A stretch of 64,000 nt of DNA. Origin: Sclerodactyla briareus (taxonomy: Eukaryota > Echinodermata > Holothuroidea > Dendrochirotida > Sclerodactylidae). The stretch lies in NCBI GenBank assembly GCA_026419785.1, contig JAODTK010000422.1, forward strand, positions 1 to 64,000. The letters run 5' to 3'. Shown here one piece after another: positions 10,230-21,964 of this stretch. The notes beneath the pieces are model-generated. The model saw only the letters and a list, made by a program, of their open reading frames with translations. It had not been told where the DNA came from and did no database searches. The position numbers and the translations under genes were made by a program. Position 1 is the first letter of the stretch; each line of letters begins with the position of its first letter.

Positions 10230-10720
10230 TCTAATTTTAAGTAGATGTCCTCAAGACTAAGGTGGATCACACCTAATATGTTCCATGGAATCCACAAATT
10301 TACATGAATGAAGCACATCCTACTCATTGCATAAACCCCAAGTACTCAAATCTATGTCCAAAATTTTGGGAGAATAAAGGTAAGCCGTACCCATTAAGAT
10401 TTATGAGAATTAAACAAACTTTTATTTAATATAATTCCTTATATATTATGGCAAATTAGATACACTGAATGAACTCCATTGACCTCAAGTCTATTGAAAT
10501 GTTGGGGACTAAAGGTAACCCACCACCAGTTCAGGAAAACCAGCCAACTTTATCAATATGCGTAAAATTATTGAAAATTGGACACATTGAATACCTCCAT
10601 GAACCTGAATCCATGTTGTAAAACTTTGGAACTAATGTGACCATACCCACCCGGTTTTTGTAACAATCCAAACAAAAATCCAACAAACTTGAAGATTTTG
10701 CGAGGCATCTGTGAGGCTCA
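10230..10720. repeat. Degenerate ~150-bp tandem repeat
   Basis: Three degenerate units share a core of AAACTT, GCATAA or GCAAAT, then TTAGA(T/C)ACA(C/T)TGAATGA and a CTCCATTGACC block. Similar units form a second array at about 26.4-27.0 kb. Confidence 0.5.
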
Positions 10721-10794
10721 AGACGCTCATTTGGGCTGAACGGCTATTAGACTCCCTTATTCACTACACTACCTCCTGTTGCCGCCTCCTCCTC

Positions 10795-11150
10795 CGTTAC
10801 GGCTGGCAGATCACGAGCTAATGCCAGGGTTTCTTGGAGGCTGAGATGATTAGTTGGCTGTGTCTGTTCGCAATCGTCCAACTGAGCTTCTTTGGGTATA
10901 TGCCGCGCTTCCTGGCAGATCCTGCCCATCTGTCTTGTGTGAATGGGATCCAGTGGGTTGGGGCCAACCAGCCGGGATGCCTAGTTGCTCATGGTTGACG
11001 CAACTTGAGGGTACCCTAGGAAGTTGGGGGATGGGCCAGGCCCAGCATTCGCTTGCCCGGAGGAAGCTGGGGCGATTGGAAGTGGGGGGGTGTGAATGTG
11101 GCTAGGGTGTCTTCCTCTTCCCGCATGTGCTCCCATGAGTGGATTGAGAC
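10795..11150 (+). mobile_element. LINE 3' tail, family A, copy 2
   Basis: The frames give VQLSFFGYMPRFLADPAHLSC, GIQWVGANQPG, then LGSWGMGQAQHSLARRKLG and a GVNVARVSS stretch. This is the same LINE tail as at 2.8 kb and 33.3 kb, ending close to a CATGAGTGGATTGAG block that corresponds to the TGAG-rich 3' end of the other copies. Several frameshifts are present. Confidence 0.75.
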
Positions 11151-11154
11151 ACTT

Positions 11155-11345
11155 GAATGACTTCCAGTGACCAAACCGATAGGGATCATGTACTCATTGT
11201 CGAGAACACACCTACCAAGTATATTTGAACATCCAAGCTAGGGTTTTATTTTATTGTGTTTAACCAGCATCACAGACACATACACACCCACAGTCGCACA
11301 ACATACAGCCTGATGACATAGATTCCTCTGATTTAGACAGGAATT
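11155..11345 (+). mobile_element. Satellite-bearing element, family 2: short copy
   Basis: One partial unit (GGGATCATGTACTCATT...AACACACCTACCAAGTAT) is followed by an ACACACAC-type tract and a hairpin at 11,321-11,345 (GATTCCTCTGA...GACAGGAATT). It has the same order and 3' end as the long copy at 0.8-2.4 kb. It stops 28 bp from the donor of a DIS3L exon. Confidence 0.65.
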
Positions 11346-11373
11346 AAAATGGAATTTTCATTGGCTATACTAC

Positions 11374-11566
11374 CTCATAAAACATTTTATAGGCAGATGA
11401 TTTGGTCCTCCCATACCAACGGACTCAACTTTCAAATGTGTCAGGTTGAAGCTTCCAGATGACGCTGACTGCATATCGATCAGCTCCACCAATCCCGAAG
11501 CAGAGGTCTGAACTGAGGATCTCTGGGAGCATCAAACCTTCGATCAGTCGATACACGTTGGTAGAC
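11374..11566 (-). CDS. DIS3L: DIS3L-like exon E12 (RNB domain)
   Basis: The minus strand contains MLPEILSSDLCFGIGGADRY, then AVSVIWKLQPDTFEVES, and after a slip WYGRTKSSAYKMFYE. This is a close match to [29 protein letters not shown]...VWYGRTIIRSAYKLFYE of DIS3L, making it one of the best-supported exons. The acceptor is TTCGAAG and the donor GTAGTA. The start reads STNVYRL where the family has ATTYYLADRR. Confidence 0.85.
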
Positions 11567-11814
11567 CTTCGAAGGCAACTATTTTCTTGGTTAAAGTTCT
11601 TTCAATGAGCTGGATTCCCTGAAAACGTGGAAAATCTATTTCACATTTCGTGCACCATCAGTCACTATTCAATAAAGAAGATTTTCGTATTATAAAATCT
11701 GACCCAGTAATGCAGGCCTAATCTATAATGGTCAAAATAAATTTTTTTGTGAGTTATTTGTATATAGTATATATTACTAGTACTTTCATCACTTAATAAC
11801 TCATCATTGTTGAT

Positions 11815-12490
11815 AGCGTTCATCATCATCATCATGTATGGTTTTACGTCAATAGTCCATTCTTGCATGGGTGAGACGGTAGAACTCTGACTGCACCCCT
11901 CCTCCAATCCACTCTAATATGGGCAAAGGCACGGTCCCCCCCTAGCTCACCCTATCTGCAAGGTCACTGACGCAGACTTCGCCTAGGTCTTTCCTGGGGC
12001 CTACCTCTACCACGCTGACCGACCATAGTAAATCTCCATAGACTTTTTAACCCAACTATTTTCCTCCATCCTTTCAACATACTGAACCACCTCAACCTAC
12101 GATCCAGACACAATCACTTTTAGCTAGACACAAAGACGATTTCTCAACTCCCCAGACGTCTTTCTGTCCTTTGAATACATGCCATCACCTCCATCTAACC
12201 ATTCTCATATATTTCTCCTCCGATGTTCTTTTTCTTCTGTCACTGCCCAAGTCACACTACTTTAAGCCCAACACTCCTGCAACAAGAAGCCTAAAAACCT
12301 TCCCCTTCATGCATAGGGAAAATAATTTGGAAGTGATCAAAGGCAACAACTCTCTTGAACGTGTTCAGGGGCACTTCAATTCTTGCCACAGCAACTTTCC
12401 CCCACTCCCCCTGGACTGATCCATGATCACCTAAATAGCAGAACTTTTCCACAGACTCCAGGGAATCATTGCCTATGGACACTGACGCTG
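11815..12490 (-). mobile_element. LINE 3' end with (ATG)n tail, minus strand
   Basis: The minus strand shows GNDSLESVEKFCYLGD (the CYLGD block of a LINE RT C-terminal region), later RTSEE, ERMEENSWVKK and GRSA, and ends MQEWTIDVKPYMMMMM. That is the usual tail of a LINE group whose ORF runs into a GATGATGATG simple repeat (11,818-11,836). It lies in the same orientation as the host gene, in the intron between E11 and E12. Confidence 0.75.
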
Positions 12491-13199
12491 GCTGAGGCCT
12501 GTACAGAGTGTTTGTTTTTTCAACTTCCTTTTACACCACTACACCTCTTGTGTGACTCAGTGCTTACAAGTATTGCAGAGAATGGAACTACTTACCAACA
12601 CCCTATTCCTGCAAAAGAACGGGGCCAGGTACCAGAGGTAATGTGATTGGGACCGAGCATGGCAGGGACTACTAACCAGAAATTTAGAGGGTAACCTGCA
12701 GAAGAGTGGCAAGGTGGTAACAGTGACAATTTTCCAAGTGTCCAGCAGTTCACTGGACCTTTTCTCCTAGGTGGCTGTTACCAGATATGCAATGGGCAAG
12801 GTGTTATTTCATGGTCCGTCAGTGGCGCAAAGTGACTTACGGGGTTCTGGGGTTTGCTATGGGTTGTTTGCGACAAGTCTGGTTCAGAACTTTGGCATGA
12901 GTCTTCACGCCTTTCAGGTCCGAGAAAGAAGAAAGGGTTGGAATCCGGAGTGTTCGCTGATAGTCCTTTCATCAAAGCAGATATAAATGCTGGTCCCAGG
13001 AGCAGGTTAAGATTAGTTACACTCATGTCTCGATATTCCTTGAGCACTAGTCGAGAAGAGAAGGGGAGTTATTGCTGGTGTTCATCACGATCAAGGCCAG
13101 CCAGGATGGCTTCATAGTGAGCTTAATTGGTTCCGGAAAAAATGCAGGGAATCAGATTGAAAAAAGGACCAAGAATTATTCAAATTTATGACTTGTTAC
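12491..13199. other. Intron; open but unassigned reading frames
   Basis: A minus-strand frame at 12,778-13,047 (containing EYRDMSVTNLNLLLGPAF) is open for about 90 codons but matches no family I know. No other feature is seen. Confidence 0.35.
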
Positions 13200-13300
13200 C
13201 TTGACGTGGCCTCCAAATTCTGTCAAGGGACATTTGTGTTTCACAAAGTGAGAAACGTCAGCAATATGCACTCCAAGCTCATGTAGCCTGTCTTCAGCTG
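13200..13300 (-). CDS. DIS3L: DIS3L-like exon E11 (RNB hallmark GVHIADV)
   Basis: This 101-nt exon (2 + 33 codons) has a clean acceptor (TTTTTATCTCCACAG) and donor (GTAAC). It encodes AEDRLHELGVHIADVSHFVK. GVHIADV is the most conserved strand of the RNB domain and follows the catalytic aspartates. The second half (HKCPLTEFGGHVK) diverges from the family. The exon is free of frameshifts. Confidence 0.88.
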
Positions 13301-14559
13301 CTGTGGAGATAAAAAAATATTATGAATGAATAATTATACGAAATATGAGGTGTGTGGTTTAGCATGCAAAACCAAAATTCTCTTTATCCTTATTTCCCTG
13401 ATCCATGTAGCATGGAATTTGACTTCTTGTCCAGAACAATCAAACAGATAATATTACTGGGAACCTTTTGATACAGTACATAGTGTTTAAATCCACTTCA
13501 ATAAAGTACAATAGTCGTGTAGGCAGGAATAGACTTTTGTTACTTGACCCACTTCCCACCTACACCACCAAGGATAGACCCAAAACTCTTCAGCTGATAC
13601 AAGTGTGAAACTAAGACACACTCTGCGTGGTGCAAGCGGTATGGGTGAGTGAACTGGCTATACATTTAGAGAACATGCAACAAAGGACTACGGCAGGGTC
13701 TGATAAAAATTTACAAAAATTGTGAAACAAGATATGGAGGAAGGAGCAGAAGTCTCTTGTGATTACCAACCTATTGTTCTTGATATCAGGATGCAAAATG
13801 GCAGCATGACTGTGAGGAGATATGGGGGACCTTCTCAACAAATCCCTGCACCCCTCTCCCCTCCCCCCCCCCCCACCCACCTTCTAGTTACAGACATTTG
13901 TACTCAAACAGATCTGTTTCAAACTGCCCAGAGTTGGACATTCTAGCATGCTGATTGCTGAGTTATTTCAGTCGGATGGAAGGGCGGGAGTGTGTGGTAC
14001 AATGGCAAAACTGACTATAAACTCGTAGAGTTATCAGTGCAACTTTACACCTTGATAGCAAAAGACAAAGGGGTATTTCCAAAAAATGATCGACTCTCAT
14101 TAATCCCTCATGAACAATTTTCTAAGTGTCTAATCCCCCAACAATAGATTCTTCGTTTGTTTTGCATTTTCTTTGTATAACAGAGAGATTACAGTGTCCA
14201 AGATGTTGCAAAAATGATACAGATTGTGATGTATAAATGGCTAACCAACAGTGACATTCTGGGAAATCAATTTCCATGACTATTCTATGATTTTCAAGAC
14301 CAAATAATGGATTTCCATCACCTTCTCTATGACTCTCGGACAGAATCTCAATGAACAGCGCAAAGCCACAGCAACAGCTGTGAGAAGTGAAGTGACAAAC
14401 ATAACTTCATGAAAATTCCCATAATTTTCCTGACCAACAACTTTTCACTGAATTTCAAAATTATTTAAGCAGGATTTGTATGATGAAATTCTATGCACTT
14501 TCAGGTCTTCCATGACTGCGGGAACCATGTTTTATCTTACTTGTTCATTTCTGTCCATC
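13301..14559. other. Intron, no feature seen
   Basis: Mixed intron sequence with a C-rich run near 13,860-13,880. No coding or repeat family was recognised. Confidence 0.4.
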
Positions 14560-15604
14560 CATGTACTGCAGGTGCTTGGACTGATTATGCAAAAATGTCC
14601 TTGATGTTTTCAGGAGTTTCTGTGTATAATGAATGAGGGCATGTTTACCAACACTCCATTACACTTGGCTGAAATTAATGGAAAATTGTTACCGGGCAAA
14701 CCTCATTCATTGACAACCAACCCTCCAAACCCAACCCCCAATCCCAACAGACTCACAAGAACATAAGCATGTTGTAAGAGCTGTATTACCTCCCAGAAAG
14801 TGGTATCATCAACATCCTCACATACACCCTTTCAGGTCGATACTGAACACAAGATGGGTTTCACGACGGTGTGCCGAATGTAATTTTCAGGAGTTTTTGT
14901 CTATAGTGAGGCATTTTACAACACTCCCTTTCAAACCTCTTGGGGCTTAAAATTAAGGGCAAATGATTACGGGCAAACCTCATATCATATGACAACACCA
15001 CCAAATCCAACAAACCACATGACATAAGCAGGGTATAGAGAGCTGTATTATAAACCTCACAGAAAGTGTCGTAATCACAACTCTCCCACCTTTGTGACCT
15101 AGGTATCCCTGATTCATTTCTTCTGATCTATTATCTGCTTTGTTCATCTGTCCATCCATTACCACACAGGCTGAGTATGCAAATCGTCATGTTTTAGGAG
15201 TCTCTGTCTCTATGAGTGTGGCATTTTACTCCATTAAACTCTGGGCTTAAAAATTATTGAAATGTGACGGGCCAAACCCAATATCAGTGACACGCCATTC
15301 AAGACAGGCTCAATGACATAAACGAGGGTCGTAGAAGCTTGTATTACCACAGATAGTGTATGCATCAACATCCTCACAGGTTTTTCCATTCCGGGTCGAT
15401 AATGAACACAAGAGGGGTTTCACGAAGGTTGCGCCAGGATGTCATGTTCATTGAGTTTTTGTCGATAGTGGGCATCTTACAAACACTACATTTACACTCT
15501 GGTTAAAGTAATGGAAAATGATTACGGGTCAAACCTCATATCAGTGGACACCCCAAACCAACAGACTTCACATGACATAAGCAGGGTAGTAAGAGCTGTA
15601 TTAC
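14560..15604 (-). repeat. DIS3L: Tandem array repeating the 3' half of the DIS3L catalytic exon plus intron
   Basis: Four units of about 260-295 bp; the GCTGTATTA (exon donor) landmark lies near 14,781, 15,043, 15,338 and 15,596. On the minus strand, units near 14,790-14,875 and 15,345-15,430 keep an exon-like half: THLVFSID, then EDVDD followed by a GTAATAC donor. In the third it reads LVFIIDP and EDVDA. The unit near 15,050-15,130 has lost the exon part. None of the partial copies keeps the exon's 5' half or acceptor. The last unit runs into the complete exon E10. Confidence 0.8.
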
Positions 15605-15747
15605 CTCAAGATGTGTATAATCAACATCCTCACACCCTTTTGGGTCGATGCTGAACACAAGATGGGTTTCACGAAGGGGCGCGCTGCTCTTCACTCCTCA
15701 GGGTCGAGCCCCATGGTTGCTCCTAGAATTGACGGGCATTCTTGTAG
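15605..15747 (-). CDS. DIS3L: DIS3L-like exon E10 (catalytic aspartates)
   Basis: The minus strand reads [20 protein letters not shown], preceded by a frame-slipped ECPS block. This is the (C)EMPVN...[20 protein letters not shown] segment of DIS3L, which supplies the metal-binding aspartates of the RNB site. The acceptor is TCTCTCCACAG and the donor GTAATAC. After CEDVD the sequence reads YTHLE where the family and the neighbouring partial copy have a second Asp. The surrounding tandem units suggest a one-base disturbance rather than selection. Confidence 0.82.
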
Positions 15748-16170
15748 CTGTGGAGAGATCAGTTCACTTTCTGATAAACTACCCAAAACTGAAGAGAATA
15801 GAATACTTTGCACTTCACTCAGGAGAGGAAACATATCAGGACTTGTGTTGCCAGGTTGCATTTTTCAAAACTCTGAAAAGAGAAAATTGGGGGTTTCTTA
15901 GGTAGTATTGCAGAATTTTTTCTACAAATTACTATTCTCAACCCGGAAATGCATATTATACAGCTTTATAATCACTTATCCGCTGTTCACGTTGTTCCCC
16001 AAGAAAACGTTTTCTCAGTCTCAGGGGCATTTCCTGTCAAAAACAACCTGGCAACTTTGCTGCAACAATCAATTTTCCATTTTCCGTAAACCTCATGCCT
16101 TCAGAAAAAAAATTCAACTAAGTTTGCTGCCATTTCATATGAAAACCCAGTTCAATGTCTTCAGCTAAAA

Positions 16171-17890
16171 ACTAGAGCACCAACGTTGCTGTAGCTCAAA
16201 ACCGCCAAATATACCAAGACAAATACAATCATGTGACAAATGTTAAGATCATGAGCCAGTAGCAGTTTCAAAGCAATGGCCTATTGTGCCCCTTAGACTT
16301 TGACCAGGCATGGCCCAAAGCCTTCAATAGATATTCCACATGGGCTGCAAGGCCCACAGTGATACTGGACCTTGGGTCCTATATCCCTGACCACCCAAAG
16401 GTAACTATTCAGACCATCATACGACGACCATCACACTTGGCAACATATTTGTAGGAGATACAGATATTTTCAGTATTCCATCTATTGGGCCCTAGGCCTC
16501 AAATTCCCAAAGACCTGCAATGGCCCTCTACAAAAAGAATTACATGTCACTTAGAATAACTTCAATTGAAGCTTTAAGGAGAAAGATGCATTTCAAAGTA
16601 CCATTGTGTTAAATTTTCATAAAATGGCCCCAATGCCCCAAAGTGGAACCTTGGATAAAAAAATTCCTGACACGCCCAATGTACGGCTGTTAGACCACAT
16701 TTTACTGAACTTCAACACTGTGCAACAAAATTTGTAAGAGGAGAAGCATTTTGCATGATCTAATGATGGGCCCTAGGCCCACACTGGGCCTTGCGTCCCA
16801 AATCTCTGGGCAACCTGAAGGTATAGCTGTTGGACCACCATTATGACTGAAATGATCACTGTTCAAACAAATTTTTCTATGGAGATACAAGATTTTGCAT
16901 ATTTTTCCAATATATGGGTCCCTAGGGCCCAAAGATGGTCCTGAGCCCCAAATTCCTAACACCCTCAATGGCCCTCTACCAAAGACCTTTACATGTACCT
17001 TGAAGAACATCAATTCAACTCTTGTGGGAGAAGATGCATTTCAGTAACCATTGTGTGAAATTTCATAAAATGGGCCCACGGGTGCCATGTGGGACCTTAG
17101 ACCAAAAATCCTGACACCCTCAAAGGTACGGTTTTTAGATCATCAATATGACTTAATGTCAGCACTGTGCACTGAATTCGTAGAAAGGAGAAGCATTGTT
17201 GGCCTAATTCCACATGACAGGCCGGTAGGCCCTAGGGCCACACTGGGCCTGGGACCTAAATCCCTGGCCACCCTGAAGGTACGCTATTCACATCATTATG
17301 ACAGAATACAGCACTGTTGCAAACATTTATGAGAGATACAAGATTTTTCAATTTTCATGATAATGGGCCCTGGAGCCAAGCGGGCCCTCGAACCCAAAAT
17401 TCCTGAACACCCCTATGGCCCTCTACCCAAGGACCATTTCATGTAACTTTGAAGACCTCAAGTGAAATGTGGGAGGAGATCCATCTCAAGTACTATGTGT
17501 GAAATTTTCATAATGGGCCTCGGGCCCAAGTGGGATCTTGGACCAAAAATTCTGAACCCCTCCAAGGTATGACTGTTAACTATCATTAGACCGAGCATCA
17601 GCAACTGTGCACACAAAAATTTGTAGGAGGAGATACCTTTTTAAATTTTTATACAAGGGTCTATAATGCCCCTTTACTGACTTGCTGACCTTCACAAAGT
17701 CAAACAAGTCCCCATGGGTCATAAACATTGGTGTCCAAGTTTTGGTCGATCCATCACAGAAGACCGTTTGGGGGGCCAATAGCAATTTTTTAACACACGG
17801 ATTAGATAGATAGACAGATAGATAGATTGACATGCAGATTTTTTGTTTGTTTCCAATAGCTCAACCAGGCATAGCTGGTTTTAGCTAAAA
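16171..17890 (+). mobile_element. Satellite-bearing element, family 1: full-length copy
   Basis: The 5' end is an imperfect palindrome (GAGCACCAACGTTGCTGTAGCTC, listed as GAGCACCAACG and TTGCTGTAGCTC). The core is about 3 units of ~440 bp, with the block CACTGTGCA...GTAGA/GGAGGAGA recurring near 16,720, 17,165 and 17,605. It is followed by a TAGATAGATAGA tract (17,806-17,830) and a 3' hairpin at about 17,857-17,888 (AGCTCAACCAGG, CATAG, CTGGTTTTAGCT). No protein is encoded. The layout matches non-autonomous Helentron-type elements. Confidence 0.7.
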
Positions 17891-19540
17891 TAAAGGGTCA
17901 GATAGGAGGAAATTGATCGTTTTTTAGAGGAGCGGGAAAACTGCTACACATGGAACTATCAGTGTTCAGACTCTCTTTACCACTTCGCACCGGGCATTTT
18001 AATACTGTTAACTGGCTTATTTCACCTTTTAGCCTCTGAGTCTTAGAGTTGGAGATAAGATCGCAGACAAAATTAACTCTCACACCAACACATCCTGTAT
18101 TAGAGTGCCTGAAAAACAGATACCACTCTAATATTAGCCTATACTGTCCCAGCAGGATCCCGCGTATAGCGTCTCATATGTCGAAGCAGTAATGAGCCTT
18201 GATGTTAGTCACTCTAAGAATCACATAGACTACCGGTGGGATATTCCAGGCGCAACATCCAGAAGACAGTTTGCGGGCCATTAAGACGCGATCACTTTGT
18301 TATATACTTGATGGTTTTTTATCCACTGCATCAGGAGCAATCTTCCATCTCCAGCTATTCTTTGTGTACATGGCACGGGGTTACACAGACAAATACACAC
18401 CAGTGTGAGCGCTAAGGAAAATTTTGGGGGACGAGTTTCTTTCAATTCAGAAGGGACCCTATGGGCCATTTTTCGCATAACCAGTTTCCTTGCAAATTTC
18501 ATGCACCCATCTCCACCCCCTCAAGGGAATTAAATTCATAACCCAAAAGCTCATTACTACTCATGTCCTTGACTTAATATTCATACATTCCTTACACTTA
18601 ACTATTTCATAAACTCCAAGACCAGTACTTTGTATTTGCATTATAATGATGCCCATCCTGATACTTTTTCTGCACATCGCCAGCTCCGAAAAGGTACCAT
18701 ACCCCACTGAATGGAATATTTTTCCCAGTTTTCATTGTATTTTTTCTTGATCCATATTTTCAGTTCTCGATCATTGGCAAGATTGTATTTTCCATCAAAT
18801 TGAAAATAATATCTGATGGAATTTTATTCATTGCACAGGATAGGACTAGAGCTGTTGAATTTGCTATCACTTTGTCACAGACATCCCATTCAGCCAAGAA
18901 AATTCATCCACTGCTGAGACACCTCGGTATTCTCTCAGACACGGATGAAAAGTATTCATATTGACCCATCTACCATTCGTTTCTCATTTTATTTTTTTTG
19001 TAAGAATTCAATTGTAGTTTCTCACATTACGTTATCAGAGAATCACCTCCATACACAAAAAAAAATAGTTCTTGATGGATTCTGTACATTTTTGCAAAAT
19101 GTTCAGCAAGAATGTACTCATTACTCAATCATAATAACCTAGAAATGTGTGCATGCTGTATGGACTGCCAGGAAACAGTATTTTCCCCTATGTCCTGCTG
19201 TGTTGCGATGTATGCCAGCAAACCTTGTGCATGTGCTGAATCGCGATCGATGTCAACATTATATTGTGCACTATACATATTATTTCTGCAACCTAGTTGG
19301 AAATTTTTTTGTGAATTTCCCACACATAAATTACTTCTCTACGTGATTCGGGCTATTTATGCGTGCATCTCGCAATCCTGTGCCTCAGCGTGAAAACCTG
19401 GATACACACACGAGTGTTACAACTGTACAAGCATTGCCACTGATAGTTTTCCTTTTTTTACAACATCAATCCATAATAGGAGAGTTTGATTCAAGATTTG
19501 GCACATTTCAGATTTCACCAGCAGCTGTAACTGAAAACCA
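17891..19540. other. Intron, nothing recognised
   Basis: About 1.6 kb of AT-rich intron without a coding block, tRNA-like head or clear tandem repeat. Confidence 0.4.
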
Positions 19541-19945
19541 AGTACCATCAGCCTCTACGGTTCATCCATTAGCTTGCTAATTAGCCTAAACAATAAATTA
19601 CATAAATAGGCTCATTCCTTACTTTAATTAGTGACTTTTTGTGCCCAAAATCTATCAGGGCAGGGCCCCCATTCACAGAGATGAGGATCAATTTCACGCT
19701 TGATATGTATGGGAGGTATCATTACATCAACTAAGATCAAGCATAACTCTTGTGGAGACGGGGCCCAGACCATCTCACCCATCCGATCTACCACTAAAGT
19801 TGTTCCAATTGCCCTTACCGTCAAAGATATCCGGGCTAACGAGAAAGTGTGCACACACACACACACACACGCACACACATACACCCGCCATAGTTCGCGC
19901 TAAGTCTCCTCCTGAATTTCATTCAGCGAGACAAAAAAGTCTTTT
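19541..19945 (+). repeat. Dispersed repeat D, copy 1, with (CA)n
   Basis: This shares the order ATTACATAAATAGGCT, TTGTGCCCAAA, GCTAACGAGAAAGTGTG, (CA)n at 19,850-19,885, CTAAGTCTC and CCTGAATTTCA with copies at about 27.0-27.3 kb. Part of it recurs at 29.2-29.4 kb and 31.8-31.9 kb. ORFs across the CA tract are low-complexity artefacts. Confidence 0.65.
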
Positions 19946-20449
19946 TTTTAAAATCTGCAAACCAATATGAGGAAGTTCCATTCAAATCTAATCAAGAATA
20001 CTCCCTGTTTGAGGTTTAGTTTTCGCCACCCACACATAGAAGTGAAGACCCTGTGGGGTGACTGGTGTGGGGGGGGGGGGTTTGGTAGCAAGGGCCGTAT
20101 TGTTAACATTAGGGAAGTCCCCAGGGGCGCAATGAACTGACATACGATGTGGTGCGCCAGGTAGTGACCAGCAAGAATGTATTGTTGAAAGTATGCAGTG
20201 ACAAGTTGATAATAATCAGGAGTATATCTGTTTAAGTTCATTGAGCATGTCTGGACATGGGGAAGCACATAACGGCACCAGATTATTTTATTGAAGTCTG
20301 TCGTTACCAATTCATTTCATTATTGTCAAATCTAGCTGTCAACAAAGTCGAAAGGAGCACTGCCAAGAACACAAGAGATCACAAGATAAAGTCTTCACCT
20401 GTCTTTTTTTTTCGTAGAGGAGGGGAAAAGAGGGAAGAAAAGTTTTCCA

Positions 20450-20570
20450 AGTGAGATGGTGTTTTCCACTAACAGTGACTGTAGTTCCGTCTCCAACTCT
20501 CCCAATTGGGGCCGAGAGACTTCACAAAGTGTCCGTTGGGTCGTGGAGTTTTTTCCCACCGGCCAATTAA
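20450..20570 (-). CDS. DIS3L: DIS3L-like exon E9 (CSD2)
   Basis: The minus strand reads VIGRWEKTPRPNGHFVKSLG after a TTCGCAG acceptor, then after a one-base slip GELETELQSLLVENTIS. This corresponds to [43 protein letters not shown] of DIS3L. The donor could not be fixed; a C/T-rich stretch follows, so the low-coordinate border is approximate. Confidence 0.8.
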
Positions 20571-21293
20571 CTGCGAACGATTAACTCTGAATGGCAAAAA
20601 AATCTCTCAAACTGTTGAATGAATGACAATTGTCACAATGTCCATCACTTTTTCCAATGTTATGTAACTTTACACTCAGTGTTGAAGTGCTCGAGACCAG
20701 CACAAACTTCCGTACCCTGTGGTCTCGGGTCCCCCCCCCCCCCCACCGCACCCTTCTGATCTTGGAAATTCTTCCAGTCTCTCTCGAAATATGTGTTTGC
20801 GTTTTATTTATTTTTTTTCTATTCATTTTTAGTTTTTTTTCATAATGTGTAGCTTAGAGTCAGAAGCAGCTGCGTCAATTATCGTTGCTAGCTTCAGCTC
20901 CGTACAGAATAACTTCCTTGCATTTTTTTTCATCGCTAATGCGGAGTAATGCAACTCTCAATTGATTTTTTGCTATGCACTATAACTCAAGATTTAAGAG
21001 GTGCTTTTAATAAGGCGGCAAACCATCTGGAATAAAACTACACATATGACACATGTGTTAGCGTGTTCATTTTATCTACCAGCCTCATGGTGAACCAGAA
21101 TAAATACCCCAATGAAGATGTCCGAAAGTTTTTACAAAATACATATCTTTTAGCATATGGCACATACTCAGCATACTTTTATATATTCATGATCCAAATG
21201 AATTGAATTGTGACCCAAATTTGTGAACTGACCAATAAGTTACGAACCCTTTCTAATGCCTACTTAATCTAATAGAGGGGCGCGAAGACATAC

Positions 21294-21402
21294 CGGTGTC
21301 CTTGAGGGCGTAGGCCTGTCGGGTACCAACACGGACTTTTGGAATACGGTAGTCCCAGTGGATCATCATGAGCTTACCACCCCTCATGGCCATCTGAATA
21401 AC
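21294..21402 (-). CDS. DIS3L: DIS3L-like exon E8 (CSD2 start)
   Basis: An open frame between a GACTCACAG acceptor and a GTATGTC donor encodes MMIHWDYRIPKVRVGTRQAY followed by ALKD. It matches [25 protein letters not shown], a block specific to DIS3L within the DIS3 family. No frameshift. Confidence 0.88.
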
Positions 21403-21964
21403 CTGTGAGTCAACAAAATAGATAGCTTCATATATGTGCCCACTATGAAACCTAGGGATCCTTCACCTATCCCAAGTACCACTGAACATCTGGCAACTAC
21501 CGAAAAGTCTCAGTTGGCCCACTGCATCCCCCTTCCTCTTTTTCCAGACAGAGTTCATGGGAGGCAACAGTCCACAATGTGGTTCAAACAGTTTAATTGG
21601 TTCCCGATGATTTCCAGTATGATACTTTGTCACAGGTTCCCAAATGAATGCCCTTTTGGTGTGATAGTAGCCATCAGGTATAGCGCCCTCATGCATGTAA
21701 CCCATAACCAATGCTATTCTCTCCTCAGTCCTGACACACCAAATGTAAATACACCCGATATGGAAATTGTCAGGAAGCTACAAACAGAGATAGATATGGA
21801 AGATGAATCTCATCCCCCTCTGGTTGATCAGGAAAGGTAGCCCATAGTCCTCTACCATTCCTCTGTGAGATACCCCTACTCTACCACAAGGCTGTGAAGA
21901 GCTACTGCTAACTTCTCCTTCCTCGTCTTCGGATCTGGGATGGCGGGTTGTGATTGATTAAGAA
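21403..21964. other. Intron; unassigned open frame
   Basis: Frames at 21,436-21,840 (plus) and 21,463-21,711 (minus) are open but match no family I recognise. The CSD1 block of DIS3L should lie between here and 25,645 and was not found. Confidence 0.3.

Noticed and set aside
12778..13047. Candidate exon of the DIS3L-like gene (EYRDMSVTNLNLLLG)
   Set aside because: It briefly resembles the [17 protein letters not shown] block, but the true block was found at 11,374-11,566 and the rest of this frame does not fit.
19624..19903. ORFs with Cys-Val or Thr-His repeats
   Set aside because: They read through the (CA)n tract of repeat D on either strand.
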